A DNA stretch of 64,000 nt from Nocardia higoensis (GTDB lineage Bacteria > Actinomycetota > Actinomycetes > Mycobacteriales > Mycobacteriaceae), in assembly GCF_015477835.1 (NCBI RefSeq), contig NZ_JADLQN010000001.1, positions 744,001 through 808,000 on the forward strand, in the 5' to 3' direction. The notes beneath the pieces are model-generated. The model worked only from the letters and a program-made list of their open reading frames with translations. It did not search any database and was not told where the DNA came from. Position 1 is the stretch's first letter; each line of letters starts with the position of its first letter. Of this stretch, positions 60,529 through 64,000 are shown piece by piece. The translations under genes were made by a program, and so were the position numbers.

Positions 60529-61749
60529 TCAGGCGATTGGCAGCGGCGGTGCCGGGGGAAACACGACCGGCAACGCCGCCAGCGTGCGATGCAACGGTCC
60601 AGGACGCCACCGCAACTCCTCGACGGGAACGGCCAGCCGTATGTCGGGCAGCACGTCGAGCAGCTGATCAATCGCGCATTCGGCGATCAGATAACCGAGC
60701 GACCTGGCCGGGCAGGTGTGCGGTCCGGCGCCCCAGGCCAGATGCGCTCGGCTCCCGGCATGATCCTCACCGGCGATCTCCGGATCGTCGTTGCATCCGG
60801 CGAGGCTGACGATCACCGGTTGATTCGCGGGCAGCCAGACCCCCTCGAGCAGAGTCGGCTGCTTCGGATACACGATGGAGGGGTTCGGCAGCGGCGGATC
60901 GTCGAAGAGCACCCGGTCGATGGCATCCCGGGTCGACATCGCGCCGCCGACGATCTGCTCGCCGAACCCATCGTCGACGAGCAGCAGCCGCAACGCGTTG
61001 ACGATCAGAGCCTGCACCGGATCGATACCGACGCCGTAGAACAGCAGCACCTGGTGCAGAATCTCCTCGTCGTCGAGCCGGACGGGATGGCGCATCAACG
61101 CCGTGGTGATGTCCGCGCCGGGGTGGGCGCGCTTGTAGCCGACCAACTCGGCGAGTGCCCGCTCGAACGCGCGGCTGGCCTCCGCCACCGGCGCACCCTC
61201 GAACACCGAGGCCGTCGCCGCAGCCGCCTTCGCGCTGATGTGGACCGGGCACCCCACCAGCTGGTTCACCACCATGTAGACCAGCGGCGCCACATACTGC
61301 ATCGTGAGATCGGCGGATCCGGTCTCACAGAAGCCGTTGATCAACGGCATCGCGAACTGCTCGACGAGGGCATGCGTCGCATGCATATTCACGCTGTCGA
61401 CGGCCGCCGTGGTGGCCTCCCGCAGCCGCTCGTGCGCATACCCGGAGTTCCGTGAGGCATTCGGCCGCCACCGGAACACCGGCAGCACCGGGCAGTCGGC
61501 GGGAACGGCCGCCTCCCAGGCCCGCGGATCGGACGAGAACCGCTCCTGATCATTGAGAATGTTCAAACCCGTGCGATACCCGATCACCAGCGTGGCGGGC
61601 ACCCCCGGCGCTACCTCCACAGGGACGATCGAGCCGAACCGCTCCCGCATCTCCCGGTAGACCCGATGCGGATCCTCGGTGTACTCCGCCGAGTACAAGC
61701 TGACGCGCTCCCCGTCGACTCGGTGGGGACTGGTCGGCGGTGCGGACAT
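60529..61749 (-). CDS. cytochrome P450, CYP157-like, lacking ExxR (second copy)
   Basis: A 406-residue P450 with heme loop LAWGAGPHTCPARS and ligand Cys346. The I-helix reads VGIDPVQALI rather than AGxxT. The K-helix region is STRDAIDRVLFDDPPLPNPS, with no Glu-x-x-Arg. It closely parallels the 45049 gene (RFGSxVP, [17 protein letters not shown], ELRWRPGPxHRxL), so they are paralogues. No CYP154-like partner adjoins it, in contrast to the first copy. Function as a catalyst is doubtful. Confidence 0.85.
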   Translation of the reverse strand: MSAPPTSPHRVDGERVSLYSAEYTEDPHRVYREMRERFGSIVPVEVAPGVPATLVIGYRTGLNILNDQERFSSDPRAWEAAVPADCPVLPVFRWRPNASRNSGYAHERLREATTAAVDSVNMHATHALVEQFAMPLINGFCETGSADLTMQYVAPLVYMVVNQLVGCPVHISAKAAAATASVFEGAPVAEASRAFERALAELVGYKRAHPGADITTALMRHPVRLDDEEILHQVLLFYGVGIDPVQALIVNALRLLLVDDGFGEQIVGGAMSTRDAIDRVLFDDPPLPNPSIVYPKQPTLLEGVWLPANQPVIVSLAGCNDDPEIAGEDHAGSRAHLAWGAGPHTCPARSLGYLIAECAIDQLLDVLPDIRLAVPVEELRWRPGPLHRTLAALPVVFPPAPPLPIA

Positions 61750-61978
61750 CGTTCTCCAAAACGCAAGGGGGTGGTGGGGGTTCGCGGGCCGCGAGTTCTG
61801 GACAGGCCGCCTCGGACCCTAGCCCACCGCGGCGAGATCTTCGAGAATCCGGTGTTCGTCTCGCGAAACCACACGCCCTGTTCGCCCGCAAGAGAGCGCG
61901 ACCCGAGATCCGGCGCCACGTCGCAGGCGGGCAGCGAACCTCGCGGGCCTCCCACACGGAACCCGCTCGGCGGCGGAT

Positions 61979-63493
61979 TCAGTGACAGCTCGTCCCGGCA
62001 CAGGCCTTCAGTTCGCTCAGCCGCCGATCGAGTCCGGCCACGACATCGGTGTGCGCGGCCCGGCCCTCGGGGGTGTCGATCAGATTGGTCAACTGGTAAG
62101 GGTCGACCTCCAAGTCGTAGAGCTCGTACTTGCGGTCCTCGAGGGGTCGCTCACGTTCGTACCAGCGCACATAGAGGTAGCGCTGGTTGCGGACAGCGAC
62201 CCAGGACGGAATGTCCATGACGTCGGCCGGTGTGTCGGCCGCGAGGATCAGCTCCTGGGCGACGCCGTCCCGGCCGGTGTAACCCGCGCCGCCGTACTCG
62301 GCGAGGAAATCCGTCCGCCACGGCGAAATGTCACCACGCAGCACGGGCGTCAGCGAACGACCGTCCATCCGATCCGTCGCACCGATACCGGCCCAATCGA
62401 GAATGGTCGGCGCCAGATCGATCGACAGCGCCATGGCCGCGGTGCATCTGTTCGCGATGCCGGGGCCGGCGATCACCAGCGGCACTCGGATGGATTCCTC
62501 ATACGGCGCCATTTTCTGGTCCAGGCGGTGTGCGCCGAGGCTGTAACCGTTGTCGGAGGTGAAGATCAGGTAGGTGTTGTCGAGTTCACCGGTGTCGGCG
62601 AGAGTCGCCACGATGCCGGCCACCATCTCGTCGAGCGCTTTCAGCGAGCCCAGCCGGGCGGTGTAATCGGCATCGTTGGTCGCCTCGATCGCCGCGGCCC
62701 TGGCATCGGCGGTGTGAACGAGCCAGCTGGGTTTGTCGGAGACATCGGCTTCCTGGAAGTTCGGCGAGCGCGGCGCGGTGGTGGGCTGGCTTTCGGCGAT
62801 ATGGCGCGGCGCGGGTGGCAGCGGGAAATGTGGCGCGGTGGATGCCGCATACCAGAAGAACGGTTGCCCGGATGCGGCGGAATCGGTGATGAAGCGCCGG
62901 GATTTCTCGGCGACGACATCGGTCAGGTAATCCTCCGGTGCTCCACCGTATTGCACAGAGTCGCCGTTCTCGTTGAGGGTGTAGTTGTAGCCCGTGTAGA
63001 GGGAGTTGTCGACACCGGCGTTCCAGTCGTCCCAGCCGGGCGGGATATGGCCGGGGGAGTGTTCGAGGCCGTTGAGGTACACGCCCGCCATTCCGGTCCG
63101 GTACCCGCTGTCGTGCAGGGCCTTGACGAAGGTGCGGGTCTCGTTGCCCTTGGCGCGGAATGCCTGCAAGCCGCCCGCGGGTCCGGCATTGGTCAGCACT
63201 CCGGTGTTGTGCCCGTATTCGCCGGTCAGGATCGACGAGCGGCCCCCGCAGCAGATCGGCAGCGGCGCGAACCCGTGGGTGAATTCGACGCCCCGATCCC
63301 GGATCAACGCGGCGGTGTGCGGCATCGCCTGCCATACCGGCGTGGTCAGCGAATCCAGGTCGTCGGCGAGGATCAGCACCACATTGGGCCGGTGATCCTC
63401 CTCCGCCGATGCGGCCGAGACGCACATTGTCGATGCCGCTATGGCGACCAGTGAGGCGGTCAGTGCTCGTCGTGCGATACGCAGAGTGAACAA
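61979..63493 (-). CDS. secreted sulfatase-family hydrolase with altered CxPxR motif
   Basis: A 504-residue protein. The start is TTG 63493 (AGAGGAG six bases upstream); a TTG at 63517 would place the ribosome site inside the coding region. The signal peptide ends near CVSAASA. Metal-binding DD (44-45) in VLILADDLDS, TSDNGYSLGAHRL and a late KMAPYEESIRVPL match arylsulfatases. The formylglycine motif, normally C-C-P-S-R, is Cys81-Cys-Gly-Gly-Arg85, losing the Pro needed for the modifying enzyme. It may be inactive as a sulfatase or use another chemistry. Confidence 0.86.
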   Translation of the reverse strand: MFTLRIARRALTASLVAIAASTMCVSAASAEEDHRPNVVLILADDLDSLTTPVWQAMPHTAALIRDRGVEFTHGFAPLPICCGGRSSILTGEYGHNTGVLTNAGPAGGLQAFRAKGNETRTFVKALHDSGYRTGMAGVYLNGLEHSPGHIPPGWDDWNAGVDNSLYTGYNYTLNENGDSVQYGGAPEDYLTDVVAEKSRRFITDSAASGQPFFWYAASTAPHFPLPPAPRHIAESQPTTAPRSPNFQEADVSDKPSWLVHTADARAAAIEATNDADYTARLGSLKALDEMVAGIVATLADTGELDNTYLIFTSDNGYSLGAHRLDQKMAPYEESIRVPLVIAGPGIANRCTAAMALSIDLAPTILDWAGIGATDRMDGRSLTPVLRGDISPWRTDFLAEYGGAGYTGRDGVAQELILAADTPADVMDIPSWVAVRNQRYLYVRWYERERPLEDRKYELYDLEVDPYQLTNLIDTPEGRAAHTDVVAGLDRRLSELKACAGTSCH

Positions 63494-63785
63494 CCCGAAC
63501 TCCTCTGATCTCGACAAAGTCGGCGTGGGGCGCGGTCGCCGCCGAGCCTAGAGGGCGAATGCGGGAAAATCGGTGGTCGGCGGGGGTGTGTCCGGCGATG
63601 CTCCGCGACGCGATGGCGCGGTGCGGGTGGTGGCGTTATCGGCTCGAGCCATCCGCGACTCCGCAGGCGGCACGGGGGCGGAAGACCGCAGGTGCCATCA
63701 CCTGCCCGAGTCCTGATCGGTGTCGCCGAGCCGCGACGGAACTGCACGACCGGCTGGATAGCCGACGGCTGCTAGATTCCGGCAA

Positions 63786-64000
63786 ATGTATTCCAGGACA
63801 AGGCACATCGCCGGATTCGGTCTGGCGGTAGCGGTGGGGGCTTTCGTGTCCGGCTGTGCTGAGCCGAGAACGGCCACTCCAGTATCGACAACTACCGCCG
63901 CCGCAGCCACCACTACCGATCCGGCCACGGTCGGAGGGTCCCGCATCGGCCCCGGCCCTTACCGCGTCGAGGCGACCGTGATGGTCGGCGAAAACCCCGC
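63786..64000 (+). CDS. putative lipoprotein, C-terminus beyond window
   Basis: The frame from ATG 63786 is open to the right edge (71 residues). The signal peptide HIAGFGLAVAVGAFVSGC carries a lipobox VSGC, followed by a Thr/Ala-rich linker (TTTAAAATTTDPATV) and the start of a domain with PGPYRVEATVMVGEN. It is likely surface-anchored. The family cannot be determined from this part. Confidence 0.65.
   Translation, partial: MYSRTRHIAGFGLAVAVGAFVSGCAEPRTATPVSTTTAAAATTTDPATVGGSRIGPGPYRVEATVMVGENP

Noticed and set aside
1..64000. CRISPR arrays, rRNA and tRNA genes
   Set aside because: No regularly spaced direct repeats and no recognisable tRNA or rRNA sequence were seen by eye; a tRNAscan or Infernal run would settle this.

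Overview
This is a GC-rich actinobacterial chromosome segment, most likely from Nocardia or a close mycolate-containing relative such as Rhodococcus. The call rests on very high third-position GC, frequent GTG/TTG starts and ATGA/GTGA gene overlaps, an ESX-type WXG100 toxin locus, CYP157/CYP154-like P450s, an IrtAB-like half-transporter pair and a lipid-modification operon resembling mycobacterial mymA. No rRNA, tRNA or CRISPR array was found.

Layout. 1-6.4 kb: an alpha/beta hydrolase plus two half-size ABC exporters of the siderophore-import type, then a NarL-type two-component system. 6.5-11 kb: scattered housekeeping genes (SDR reductase, MscL, a tiny membrane peptide, a secreted protein, GNAT, methyltransferase). 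11.1-12.8 kb: a metal-binding CopZ-like protein and an MFS exporter under a near-consensus CsoR operator. 12.8-13.8 kb: gene wreckage. 13.8-18.2 kb: an HrtBA/ChrSA-like heme-export and sensing locus followed by a DUF420 protein. 18.3-24.9 kb: a five-gene operon (TetR, SDR, acyl-CoA synthetase, Baeyer-Villiger-like monooxygenase, patatin) with two matching palindromes at its promoter.

25.2-40.5 kb is a defence island. On the minus strand lie a Rad50/RloC-like ATPase with a CPVC hook and a GTGA-coupled 119-residue protein with a HEPN-like R-x5-H motif. Divergent from them, on the plus strand, runs one compact operon: an HTH/degenerate methylase/half-HsdS fusion, hsdM, hsdS, hsdR, a Ser/Thr kinase with a C-terminal helical region, and a GIY-YIG (T5orf172-type) gene cut off by an IS3-family element. 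The divergent promoter region contains several inverted repeats. I read the set as a composite anti-phage system: type I restriction plus a possible RNA-cleaving second line, plus kinase signalling. This is the best candidate for an under-described system.

41-50 kb: a phosphotransferase, two XRE-TPR regulators, a CYP157-like/CYP154-like P450 pair, small conserved proteins and a lipoprotein. 50-55 kb: an ankyrin protein and an ESX-type polymorphic toxin operon (two WXG100 proteins, toxin, HEAT-repeat immunity protein) with suspicious single-base frameshifts. 55-64 kb: a DinB protein, membrane proteins, an MFS remnant, a MerR-quinone oxidoreductase pair with an apparently leaderless promoter, a YczE-like protein, a Rieske protein, a second ExxR-less P450, a sulfatase with an altered active-site motif and a lipoprotein running off the right edge.
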